Of a stretch of DNA of 28,594 bases, positions 1-7,464 are shown in pieces. Position 1 is the stretch's first letter. The number at the start of each line of letters is the position of its first letter. Below the pieces are notes generated by a model. That model searched no databases. It was given only the letters and a program-made list of their open reading frames with translations, and was not told where the DNA came from. Origin of the DNA: an uncultured Oscillospiraceae bacterium (lineage in GTDB: Bacteria > Bacillota_A > Clostridia > Oscillospirales > Acutalibacteraceae). The stretch covers positions 1 through 28,594 of the forward strand of contig CAJUTL010000036.1 of assembly GCA_910589395.1 (NCBI GenBank). The letters are read 5' to 3'. A program made the position numbers and the translations under genes.

Positions 1-35
1 TTGCCGCCCAGTTCCTCAAAAATCGTCTTTGCCAT
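1..35 (-). CDS. TnpV-like transposon-encoded protein, N-terminal fragment cut by the window edge
   Basis: The minus strand carries an ATG at 35 preceded by TGGAGG (45-50) with a 9-nt spacer. It reads MAKTIFEELGG before the window ends. That opening closely resembles TnpV proteins, small transposon-encoded proteins of unknown role in Clostridia mobile elements, which typically begin with a (K)SIFEELGG-type sequence. Only 11 codons are visible, so the call rests on N-terminal resemblance plus a good ribosome site. A 7-bp inverted repeat (ACATTCA/TGAATGT, 50-72) lies just upstream of the ribosome site. If correct, a mobile element lies immediately left of the window. Confidence 0.5.
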   Translation of the reverse strand, partial: MAKTIFEELGG

Positions 36-376
36 TGTTTGTTACCTCCACATTCATTTTTATTTTGAATGTCCGCAAAATCCGTCCTACATCATAAGGA
101 CAATCATCAGAGTCAACAGAAGGACGATTGCACCACGCAAAGCATAGAAGGCTGAAGGACGGGCGTGTTGAAATTTCCGGCGTTCAGAATACATTCCGCA
201 TGCTTCTGCGTTAGCACCGTCCTGAAGAGAGAAAGGCCTTCCTCAGAGAACCGAAAGAAGAATAGAACACGGCGGGCCGAAAGGCTCCGCCGTGTTTTTC
301 CGTGTAAAGCTTCCGCCCCCTCCCTTTTTCGTTTGGCATCAACTTCGGAGGCTCCGCGGGCCAAGACGAAAAGCAC
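36..376. other. Intergenic region without a convincing gene
   Basis: About 340 bases separate the TnpV-like start from the GH94 operon promoter. Short open frames on both strands lack ribosome sites and resemble nothing recognisable. The stretch holds a 7-bp arm pair AGGACGG (156-162) / CCGTCCT (217-223) that could enclose about 54 nt, followed by a strong terminator hairpin at 266-299. A short structured transcript ending there is possible, but no good promoter was found and no known RNA family was recognised. Confidence 0.5.
266..299 (+). terminator. Rho-independent terminator with no obvious upstream gene
   Basis: Arms AACACGGCGG (266-275) and CCGCCGTGTT (287-296) pair perfectly. They extend through an inner GCC/GGC with a GAAA loop and a one-base bulge, and are followed by a T run to 299. 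No plus-strand gene precedes it in the window, so it may end an untranslated RNA or be left over from a deletion or insertion. Confidence 0.75.
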
Positions 377-405
377 TTGACGAAATGTAAAATTTGAGGT
401 ACATT
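377..405 (+). promoter_or_regulatory. Sigma-A promoter of the GH94-like operon
   Basis: TTGACG (377-382) is followed after 17 bp by TACATT (400-405), a good sigma-A pair. Transcription would begin near 412. This lies downstream of the possible upstream start at 394, so translation should begin at the ATG at 463. A short GGTA/TACC inverted pair (398-411) overlaps the -10 element and might bind a regulator, though four-base arms are weak evidence. Confidence 0.7.
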
Positions 406-462
406 ATTACCAGAAATGAGTCTAAAAATTCCCGTGATTTTATAGAAAAAGGCGGCGATGAA

Positions 463-3078
463 ATGGAAGTATTGAAATTTTTGAACGGACAGGGAGACTT
501 TTTGCTGACGGAAGCGGAGCGGTGTCCGGAGGCCTATTTGCCACTGGTGAACGAAGGGGGCATGATGTCCAGCATTACGCCCTTGCTTGCGGGAGACTGT
601 AAAACCGATCAAAATACTTTCCTGCTGGCTCCGGCCAGCGCAGAGACTCTTCAGGAGAGCACGGCCACCCGGAATTTTTGGGTCTGCCGGACGGGGGAAA
701 GGCCCTGGTCCGTTACCGGAAAAAGCGCCGCCCAGCGGGCGGACGGCAAGGAGACCTCCACGCTGACCGGCGGTCTGCTGTGGCAGAAGCTGACGAGAGA
801 AAGCCCTTGGGGACTTCGGGCGGAGACGCTGAGCTTTGTTCCGGCGGGAAAAGAACGGATCGAGATCATGCAGGTCTCTCTGACCAATACGGGGGCGGCT
901 CCCGCTGTTTTTTCGCCGGTGGCAGCGATCCCCCTGTATGGGCGTTCCGCCGACAATATTCGGGATCATCGCCATGTTACCAGCCTGCTGCACCGGATCC
1001 GGCTGACGAAATTCGGGGTAGACCTGCGCCCTACCCTGACTTTTGACGAGCGGGGGCACCAAAAGGGAGAGATCACCTACCGCGTTTGGGGTGCGGAGGA
1101 AAACGGCGACGCTCCTCTGGGCTTTCTTCCCTCCGTGCGGGATTTTGTAGGCTGCGGCAGCTACGATTGGCCCCAGGCGCTGACAGATTCGGACGGCGTT
1201 TCCCTGCTTCACGAGGGAGACGGTGACCGGGGCGGGGAAGCGGTGGCGGCTCTGTTTTTCCGGGAGACCACCCTTGCCCCCGGGGAGACTCGGCGCTATC
1301 AAATCGTTTTGGCGGTGGACGACGACCCAGCGCCCTATCTGACTGCCGCCGCGGTGGAAAAGCGGCTGGAGGAAACGAAGGACTGGTGGCAGAAGGCCGC
1401 TTCCCAGCACTTCCGCACGGGAGACGAGGAATTTGACGCCTGGATGCGCTGGGTGGGCATTCAGCCTCTGCTGCGGCGGATCTGTGGGTGCAGCTTCCTG
1501 CCTCATCACGATTACGGCAGAGGCGGCAGAGGCTGGCGGGATCTGTGGCAGGACAGCCTTGCCCTGCTCCTGACCGACCCGGCCGCCACTCGGAACGACC
1601 TGCTGTGCTATTTTGCCGGGGTGCGGACAGACGGCACCAACGCCACTATTATCGGCACGAAGCCCGGGGAATTCAAGGCGGATCGGAACAATATCCCCAG
1701 GGTGTGGATGGATCACGGCTTCTGGCCGCTGTTGACAGTGAACCTCTATCTGGACGAAACCGGGGACGATGAGTTCCTTTTGGAGGAGCAGCCCTATTTT
1801 GCCGATACCCTGGCCTTCCGGGGAGAGGGCGGCCCCCGGGAGAACGCAGGCATGCCTCACAGCGGCACGGTGCTGGAGCATTTGCTGATCCAGGCGGTCA
1901 CGGCCTTCTTCGATGTGGGCGAGCACGGGCACATGCGGCTTCGGGGCGCCGACTGGAACGATGGACTGGATATGGCCCGCACCCGGGGAGAAAGCGTGGC
2001 CTTTACCGCCGCCTATGCAGGGAATTTTGATACGCTTTCCGTTTTGCTGAAGCGGCTGGAACAAAAGGGGCGGAACACCGTTTCTCTCTTAAAGCCCCTT
2101 CTTTCCCTGCTGGAATGTGAAGCCGGTTCGCCGGAGGAAATGCGGAAGGCGCTTGCCGCCTATTGTGCCGCTGCCAACGAAAGCACGGAAAAGGCGGAGG
2201 TTTCCCTTTCTGAGCTTTCCCGGCGAATGCAGGCCATGGGAGACCGGCTGAAGGCTCATATCCGGGAAACGGAGTGGACGGGAGATCAGGAGGGCCGCCA
2301 CTGGTTCAACAGCTATTACGACGATTCCGGCAGGGCTGTGGAGGGCGTTCTCAACGAAAAGCCCCGCATGATGCTGACCGGGCAGGTGTTCTCCCTGCTT
2401 TCCGGCACGGCGGACGGCCCGAAGGCGCGGGAGATCGTTCAGGCAGCGGATCACTACCTTTATGATGAAAGCAGAGGCGGTTACTGCCTGAACACGGATT
2501 TCGAAGAGGTCAAGCTGGATATGGGCCGCATGTTTGGCTTTGCCTACGGACATAAGGAAAACGGCGCGGTATTCTGCCATATGGCGGTGATGTATGCCTA
2601 TGCCCTGTATTCCCGGGGCTTCGCGAAGGAGGGCTTCCGGGTTCTGGAAAACCTGTACCGGCAAAGCGTTCGTTTTGAGAAAAGCCGCATTCTGCTCGGG
2701 ATCCCGGAGTATTTCGACGACCGGGGCCGGGGCATGTACCCCTATTTGACCGGCGCGGGCAGCTGGTGGCTTTTGACTCTGCAGACCCAGGTCTTCGGCG
2801 TGCGGGGCAGGGCGGGAGACCTGGTGCTCTCCCCCAAGCTTACGGCGGAGCAGTTCACGGCGGACGGCAGGGCGGAGATCTCCTGCGTCAGCGCTGGGCA
2901 TTCCCTGCGCGTTTGCTATGAGAACCCCTACCGGCTGGATTGGGGAGAGTATGAGATAGAAGCCGCCATCTGCGGGAAGAAACGCTGGGAAGGCCGCGGT
3001 GCGGAGCTTGTACTGCCTGCCGGAGAGCTGCCCCAGGGAGAGCTCGTGATCGCCGTAAAGCTGAAGAAGAAAGGATAG
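463..3078 (+). CDS. GH94-like glycoside phosphorylase, catalytically equipped member of a pair
   Basis: This 871-residue protein resembles cellobiose-phosphorylase-type GH94 enzymes, which reversibly split beta-glucosides with phosphate to give glucose 1-phosphate. An N-terminal beta-sandwich-like region (about 1-300) precedes an alpha/alpha-barrel region. The GH94 landmark RDLWQD puts the expected general-acid Asp at residue 364. ADWND is at 496-500 and a phosphate-site-like TGAGSWW is at 763-769, followed by the usual GDLVLSP-type C-terminal strand. No signal peptide is seen, so it should be cytoplasmic. The start at 463 is chosen because the promoter places the transcript start near 412, and the conserved part begins at MEVLKFLNGQ; the upstream purine tract AAAGGCGG is a modest ribosome site. 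The substrate (cellobiose, laminaribiose, sophorose or a longer glucan) cannot be assigned. The second GH94-like gene follows 7 nt later and is surely cotranscribed. Confidence 0.8.
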   Translation: MEVLKFLNGQGDFLLTEAERCPEAYLPLVNEGGMMSSITPLLAGDCKTDQNTFLLAPASAETLQESTATRNFWVCRTGERPWSVTGKSAAQRADGKETSTLTGGLLWQKLTRESPWGLRAETLSFVPAGKERIEIMQVSLTNTGAAPAVFSPVAAIPLYGRSADNIRDHRHVTSLLHRIRLTKFGVDLRPTLTFDERGHQKGEITYRVWGAEENGDAPLGFLPSVRDFVGCGSYDWPQALTDSDGVSLLHEGDGDRGGEAVAALFFRETTLAPGETRRYQIVLAVDDDPAPYLTAAAVEKRLEETKDWWQKAASQHFRTGDEEFDAWMRWVGIQPLLRRICGCSFLPHHDYGRGGRGWRDLWQDSLALLLTDPAATRNDLLCYFAGVRTDGTNATIIGTKPGEFKADRNNIPRVWMDHGFWPLLTVNLYLDETGDDEFLLEEQPYFADTLAFRGEGGPRENAGMPHSGTVLEHLLIQAVTAFFDVGEHGHMRLRGADWNDGLDMARTRGESVAFTAAYAGNFDTLSVLLKRLEQKGRNTVSLLKPLLSLLECEAGSPEEMRKALAAYCAAANESTEKAEVSLSELSRRMQAMGDRLKAHIRETEWTGDQEGRHWFNSYYDDSGRAVEGVLNEKPRMMLTGQVFSLLSGTADGPKAREIVQAADHYLYDESRGGYCLNTDFEEVKLDMGRMFGFAYGHKENGAVFCHMAVMYAYALYSRGFAKEGFRVLENLYRQSVRFEKSRILLGIPEYFDDRGRGMYPYLTGAGSWWLLTLQTQVFGVRGRAGDLVLSPKLTAEQFTADGRAEISCVSAGHSLRVCYENPYRLDWGEYEIEAAICGKKRWEGRGAELVLPAGELPQGELVIAVKLKKKG

Positions 3079-3085
3079 AGTGCCC

Positions 3086-6000
3086 ATGTTTGACGGAAGA
3101 AACAGGTTCGTGATCTCAAATTATCAGGAAAAGCCCACCTTTTCCAGCTTCCTGCCAGGAATTGGCGGCGAGCTGGGCGTGCCGATCTGGTGTTATTACA
3201 ACAACCGGGGCCAGGCGGTGTGCAGCTTCGGCGTATCGGATAAGGATCACCCCATTATGGAATTCTGCCCTGCCCATGTGTCCTACCGTGACGTAAGCCG
3301 TACCGGCTTTCGTACTTTCTGTAAAATTGACGGAAGCTATGAGGAACTGTTTACCCGGCAGTGCGATATGCACATTGGCATGAGCGAGGTGGAGATCACC
3401 TGTCAAAGCGGGCAAATTTCTGCCTCCGCTCTCTATTTTGGCGTGCCGGGAGAACGCTCTCCGGCGCTGTGCAGGGTGCTCACCCTGCGAAACCAGGGGG
3501 AAAAGCCCTTGTCCCTGGAGCTTTTGGACGGCATGCCCGCTTTGGTGCCTTATGGGATCAGCCATGATACGTTGAAAAATGAAGCCAATCTTGCCAAGGC
3601 CTGGATGCAGGTGGAAGACGCCGAAGCAGGCCGCGCCTATTTCCGGGTGCGGGCGTCCATGGCGGACAGCGCCATCGTGACCGAGGTGGAGGGCGGCAAT
3701 TTCTGCCTGGCCTGGGACGAGGCGGGAAGCCTGCTGCGGCCCATTGTACAGCCCGCTTTGATTTTCGGGGAAGACACCTCCTTTGCCATGCCCCACGGCT
3801 TTTTGGAGCATTCTCTTTCCGAGCTTTGCCGGAAGCCCCAGATCACCCAAAACCTGTTCCCCTGCTGTTTCCTGCCAAAGGAAGCCGTGCTGGGGCCGGG
3901 AGAAGCTTTGCGGCTTACCTGCCTTTACGGCCAGGCGGAGGAAAAAGGCAGAGTAGCGTCTCTGGCGAAAAAGGCCTCCGGCGCCCATTGGGCGGCGGAA
4001 AAGCGGGAAGAAGAGATCCTGGTAGTGGAAGCCCTGTGCGCCAAGGCAGCCTGTAAGACTTCCGATCCCGTATTCGACGCCTACAGCAAGCAGGCCTATT
4101 TGGATAATCTTCTTCGGGGCGGCGCGCCCATGCTCTTCACAGACGGGGAAAAGGAAACCCCCTTCTATCTCTATTCCAGAAAGCACGGAGACCCGGAGCG
4201 GGAATACAACTATTTCTCTCTGGGCCGGGAGTATTACGCCCAGGGCAATGGCAATTTCCGGGACGTAAACCAGAACCGCCGGTGCGACGTGCGGTTTACG
4301 CCCAGACTCCGAAGGGAAAATATCCATACCTTCTTTGATCTGATTCAGACAGACGGCTATAATCCTCTGGTGGTCACCCCCAGCACCTTTACCCTTTCCG
4401 ATGAGGCAAGAAAAGTCCTTCTGGCTGAGGCACCTCAGGCGGAAGCTGTTCTTTCCCACCCCTTTACTCCCGGAAAGCTTGCCATGGCGGCAGAGGACTG
4501 GGGCATGAGCAAGGAGGAAGCAAAAGGCTTTACGGCAAGGGCGGTGTGCGCGGCGGACAGCGAGGCCAATGCCGAGTTTGGCGAGGGCTATTGGAGCGAC
4601 CACTGGACCTATAACCTGGATCTGATAGAATCCTATCTCAGCGTGTTCCCGGAGGAAAAGGAGGCCTTGCTGTTTGAGGACCGCCGGTATCGCTATTATG
4701 AAACCAGGGTGCGGATAAACCCCCGGGCAAAACGGTACGAAATGACGAAAAACGGGCTGCGGCAGTATCACGCGCTGGCGCCGGAGGAACGGAGAACAGT
4801 GCGCAAATGGATGTGCACGGCGGACGGGCAGGAGGCAAAAAGCACCTTGATAGAGAAGTTGATCCTCCTGTGTACGCTGAAAACAGCCACCCTGGATCCC
4901 GCCGGTATGGGCGTGGAGATGGAGGGCGGAAAGCCCGGCTGGTACGACGCCCTAAACGGCCTTCCGGGCCTTTTGGGCTCCTCCATGGCCGAAAGCTGTG
5001 AGCTGGCCCGGCTGCTGCGGTTTACCATTGAGGCGCTGGAGACCCATGAGGGACAGGTGGATCTGTATGAGGAAGCGGCCGCCCTGCTTTCCGAGGTAGA
5101 TCAGATCCTTTCTTCCCAGCAGGAGAGCTATGCCCGCTGGGACCGGCTGAATACCGTAAAAGAGGCTTACCGGGCAAATACCGAGATCGGTTATCAGGGA
5201 AAAAGAACAGCGGTAGGCCGCAAAGCGCTCAGCGCTATGCTTTCCCGCCTGGAAGGGGCGGTTCAGGAAGGTATTGAGGCGGCCTGCGGCTTTGGCGGCG
5301 GAGTGATCCCCACCTACTTTACTTTCACCGCCTCCGCCGTACAGAGCACGCCGGAGGGGCCCATGCCCACAGAACTTCAGCCGGAGGCCATGCCCCTGTT
5401 CCTGGAAGGACCGGTACATTATCTCAAGCTGTCGAACGGGACGGAGAAAAAGCGGGCGCTTCATGAATTGGTAAGAAAAAGCCCGCTGTACGATGAAAAG
5501 CTTCACATGTATAAGGTGAACGCCAGCCTGCAAAACGTGAGCTTCGAGGTGGGCCGCGCCAAGGCCTTTACGCCCGGCTGGCTGGAAAACGAATCCATCT
5601 GGCTCCATATGGAATACAAGTATCTGCTGGAGCTGCTGAAAAGCGGACTGTATGAGGAATTCGGAGAGGCGCTGCACGACGCGGCGGTCCCCTTCCTGAA
5701 TTGGGAGCAGTACGGACGCAGCCCCCTGGAAAATGTTTCCTTCCTGGCTTCCTCCGCAAACCCGGATCCCGCCGTTCACGGCAGGGGCTTTGTGGCCCGG
5801 CTTTCCGGCTCCACAGCGGAATTTTTGCAGATCTGGCAGCTGATGTTCTTTGGGGAGCGCCCCTTCCGCCTGGAAAACGGCCGGTTGTGCCTGGAGCTTT
5901 CCCCCTGTATTCCCGCTTACCTGATGCCCGAAAGCGGCAGGGTGGAAGCGGTATTCCTGGGCAGTGTCAGGGTGGTTTACAACGCGCCGGGCTGTAAAGC

Positions 6001-6151
6001 GCTGACCCCCGGCCAAACCAAGGCGGTAAGCTACGAGCTGATCTATCAGAACGGTGAGCCGGGGCAAACGGAAGGCGGCCTGTTGCCGGAGGCTCAGGCC
6101 CGCGCAGTGCGGGACGGCAAAGTAAAAGAGCTGCGGGTGACGATGCGGTGA
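3086..6151 (+). CDS. GH94-like protein with Asn at the general-acid position
   Basis: This 1021-residue protein is a second GH94-like polypeptide. It starts MFDGRNRFVISNYQ, in the manner of cellobiose-phosphorylase N-terminal sandwich domains. The barrel contains FRDVNQN, where GH94 enzymes normally have RD..QD, so the general-acid position is Asn397. GWYDALNGL stands where the partner has ADWNDGL. A phosphate-site-like SGSTAEF motif and an LELSPCIP strand are kept near the C-terminus. No signal peptide is visible. The ATG at 3086 is preferred over an upstream GTG at 3080 because AAAGGAT lies about 9 nt upstream. It may be a non-catalytic or altered-specificity partner of the preceding enzyme, or an enzyme with a different acid residue. 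Annotation pipelines often call such proteins cellobiose phosphorylase, which the Asn makes doubtful. Confidence 0.75.
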   Translation: MFDGRNRFVISNYQEKPTFSSFLPGIGGELGVPIWCYYNNRGQAVCSFGVSDKDHPIMEFCPAHVSYRDVSRTGFRTFCKIDGSYEELFTRQCDMHIGMSEVEITCQSGQISASALYFGVPGERSPALCRVLTLRNQGEKPLSLELLDGMPALVPYGISHDTLKNEANLAKAWMQVEDAEAGRAYFRVRASMADSAIVTEVEGGNFCLAWDEAGSLLRPIVQPALIFGEDTSFAMPHGFLEHSLSELCRKPQITQNLFPCCFLPKEAVLGPGEALRLTCLYGQAEEKGRVASLAKKASGAHWAAEKREEEILVVEALCAKAACKTSDPVFDAYSKQAYLDNLLRGGAPMLFTDGEKETPFYLYSRKHGDPEREYNYFSLGREYYAQGNGNFRDVNQNRRCDVRFTPRLRRENIHTFFDLIQTDGYNPLVVTPSTFTLSDEARKVLLAEAPQAEAVLSHPFTPGKLAMAAEDWGMSKEEAKGFTARAVCAADSEANAEFGEGYWSDHWTYNLDLIESYLSVFPEEKEALLFEDRRYRYYETRVRINPRAKRYEMTKNGLRQYHALAPEERRTVRKWMCTADGQEAKSTLIEKLILLCTLKTATLDPAGMGVEMEGGKPGWYDALNGLPGLLGSSMAESCELARLLRFTIEALETHEGQVDLYEEAAALLSEVDQILSSQQESYARWDRLNTVKEAYRANTEIGYQGKRTAVGRKALSAMLSRLEGAVQEGIEAACGFGGGVIPTYFTFTASAVQSTPEGPMPTELQPEAMPLFLEGPVHYLKLSNGTEKKRALHELVRKSPLYDEKLHMYKVNASLQNVSFEVGRAKAFTPGWLENESIWLHMEYKYLLELLKSGLYEEFGEALHDAAVPFLNWEQYGRSPLENVSFLASSANPDPAVHGRGFVARLSGSTAEFLQIWQLMFFGERPFRLENGRLCLELSPCIPAYLMPESGRVEAVFLGSVRVVYNAPGCKALTPGQTKAVSYELIYQNGEPGQTEGGLLPEAQARAVRDGKVKELRVTMR

Positions 6152-6230
6152 TCTGCTGTTAGAGAAGCAATGTGAGAATAAATACTTTTGACTTTCCTGT
6201 TGGAACTTTGGATTTTTTTGCTTAAATAGA

Positions 6231-6275
6231 ACACCGGACCTCGCAGAGCATTGTGTTTCGAGGTCCGGTGTTTTT
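6231..6275 (+). terminator. Terminator of the GH94 operon, probably bidirectional
   Basis: A stem of about 13-14 bp pairs AACACCGGAC and following bases with the arm ending GGTCCGGTGTT, then runs TTTTT to 6275. The convergent minus-strand gene stops at 6274-6276, directly against the hairpin. The minus-strand side has a poorer U tract, but the hairpin may serve both operons. Confidence 0.85.
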
Positions 6276-7464
6276 ATGCGTTTTCCGCTGTCCATCGCTT
6301 TACCGTACGAAGCAGCGCTTGGCAGAGAAAAGAAAGGGCAAGGTATGCGGGAAGGCAGAGCCACAGCAGGCGATCCTTCGCCAGAGCCGGATCGAGAAAG
6401 AGGGAGGCGAAAAAGGGGAGAAGCAGGGCGAAGGCGCACCACAGCCACAGGCCGCGGCCTGTTTTCGGTTTACCTTTTCGGAGAGAAAAGGGGAACAGCA
6501 TGAGGGAGAGCAGGCCAAATAAGAGAGCCCGCAGAGCTGGAAGCAGCAGGCGGAGCTCAAATTCTGTTTTTTCCATGGTGAGAAACAGCAGGAGCTCCTC
6601 CTTTTTCTGCTGCCACAGGTCGCCCCAAAAATCGAAGTCTGACCATTTGTTGGGAAGAAACTCCTCCGGAAGCTGAAAGGACGCCTCCGTGATCCACAGC
6701 ATGAAAAACCACACGGCCCCGGCCGTGAGCAGGCAGAGAAAAAAGGAAGCGGGAAATTCCGTGGAGGAAAAGGCCGCCTTCAGAAGGGGAAAGAACAGGG
6801 AAAGGAAGAAAAGAAAGGGAGAAAGCAGGGAGCAGAAGCGGGCAAAGCCCTTCCAGGTATCGGTGGAGGCCCAGCTGCCGGAAAGCCCGTGGCGGCTGCT
6901 GAATTCCGCGAGAAAGTTCCGAATGGGAGCACCCTCCGGCGGGCGCAGGGTCAGGCGCGTAAGGCCCTCCGTTTTTTGCTCCGCCTGACAGAGCAGAAGC
7001 GGGCGCTCTGTTTCTATAACGCCCCGCACGGTCAGGCGGCGTCCCCCATAAAAAAGCGCCGCACCTACAGGATCAGGGCTGCCAAACAGACTTTGCGCCG
7101 TGATCTCATCTAACAAGCAGCCCTCCGTATCCCCGGAAAGCAGCGGGGCACTGGAAGAAAAAAGCAGGGTGGAGCTGCCGGAAAGGGAGATCACGCTGGC
7201 AGCGGCAGAGCGGCTTAAGTCCGGGTTTTCCAGGGCCTGCTCTTTTTCCTCCTTCCACAGGGTAAAGGCGGCGGGGCGCTGCTCCTCCGCTTCCCGCTCT
7301 TCCATAGCGTGAGCCGCTTCTCCGGTAAGGGGAAAGCCGGAGAGAGAGGTCGTGTAAAGCCGGGGGATCAACTCCAAACGTTTCGCGGCGGAGCGGGAAA
7401 GGGCAAGGCAAAGGAAAAGCAGGGCGCACAGCACCGGGCGGCCCCAGCGTCGAAGGGCGGTCAC
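6274..7464 (-). CDS. MacB/FtsX-like ABC transporter membrane protein
   Basis: This 396-residue membrane protein begins with a hydrophobic segment (about residues 9-25). An extracytoplasmic region follows with the MacB periplasmic-core signature LDEITAQSLFG.PDPVG plus L.VRGVIE (about 135-170). Several further hydrophobic segments occupy roughly 210-245, 305-330, 338-358 and 365-385. MacB-type permeases normally have four helices and work with an ATPase; this one seems to have six segments and no ATPase gene beside it. It starts with GTG, whose bases overlap the TGA of the adaptor gene (GTGA), so translation is probably coupled. It is the last gene of the operon. A role in mechanotransmission or export with the adaptor is inferred from family, not shown. 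Confidence 0.65.
   Translation of the reverse strand: MTALRRWGRPVLCALLFLCLALSRSAAKRLELIPRLYTTSLSGFPLTGEAAHAMEEREAEEQRPAAFTLWKEEKEQALENPDLSRSAAASVISLSGSSTLLFSSSAPLLSGDTEGCLLDEITAQSLFGSPDPVGAALFYGGRRLTVRGVIETERPLLLCQAEQKTEGLTRLTLRPPEGAPIRNFLAEFSSRHGLSGSWASTDTWKGFARFCSLLSPFLFFLSLFFPLLKAAFSSTEFPASFFLCLLTAGAVWFFMLWITEASFQLPEEFLPNKWSDFDFWGDLWQQKKEELLLFLTMEKTEFELRLLLPALRALLFGLLSLMLFPFSLRKGKPKTGRGLWLWCAFALLLPFFASLFLDPALAKDRLLWLCLPAYLALSFLCQALLRTVKRWTAENA

Noticed and set aside
113..380. Two small overlapping frames on opposite strands (113-376 and 165-380)
   Set aside because: No ribosome site or similarity, and both run across the terminator hairpin.
211..2064. Long minus-strand open frame opposite the first GH94-like gene
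   Set aside because: It is antisense to a well-supported gene, lacks family resemblance and a ribosome site, and arises from GC-rich codon use.
3116..6448. Long minus-strand open frames opposite the second GH94-like gene (3116-4771 and 4952-6448)
   Set aside because: Same reasons; one also crosses the operon terminator.
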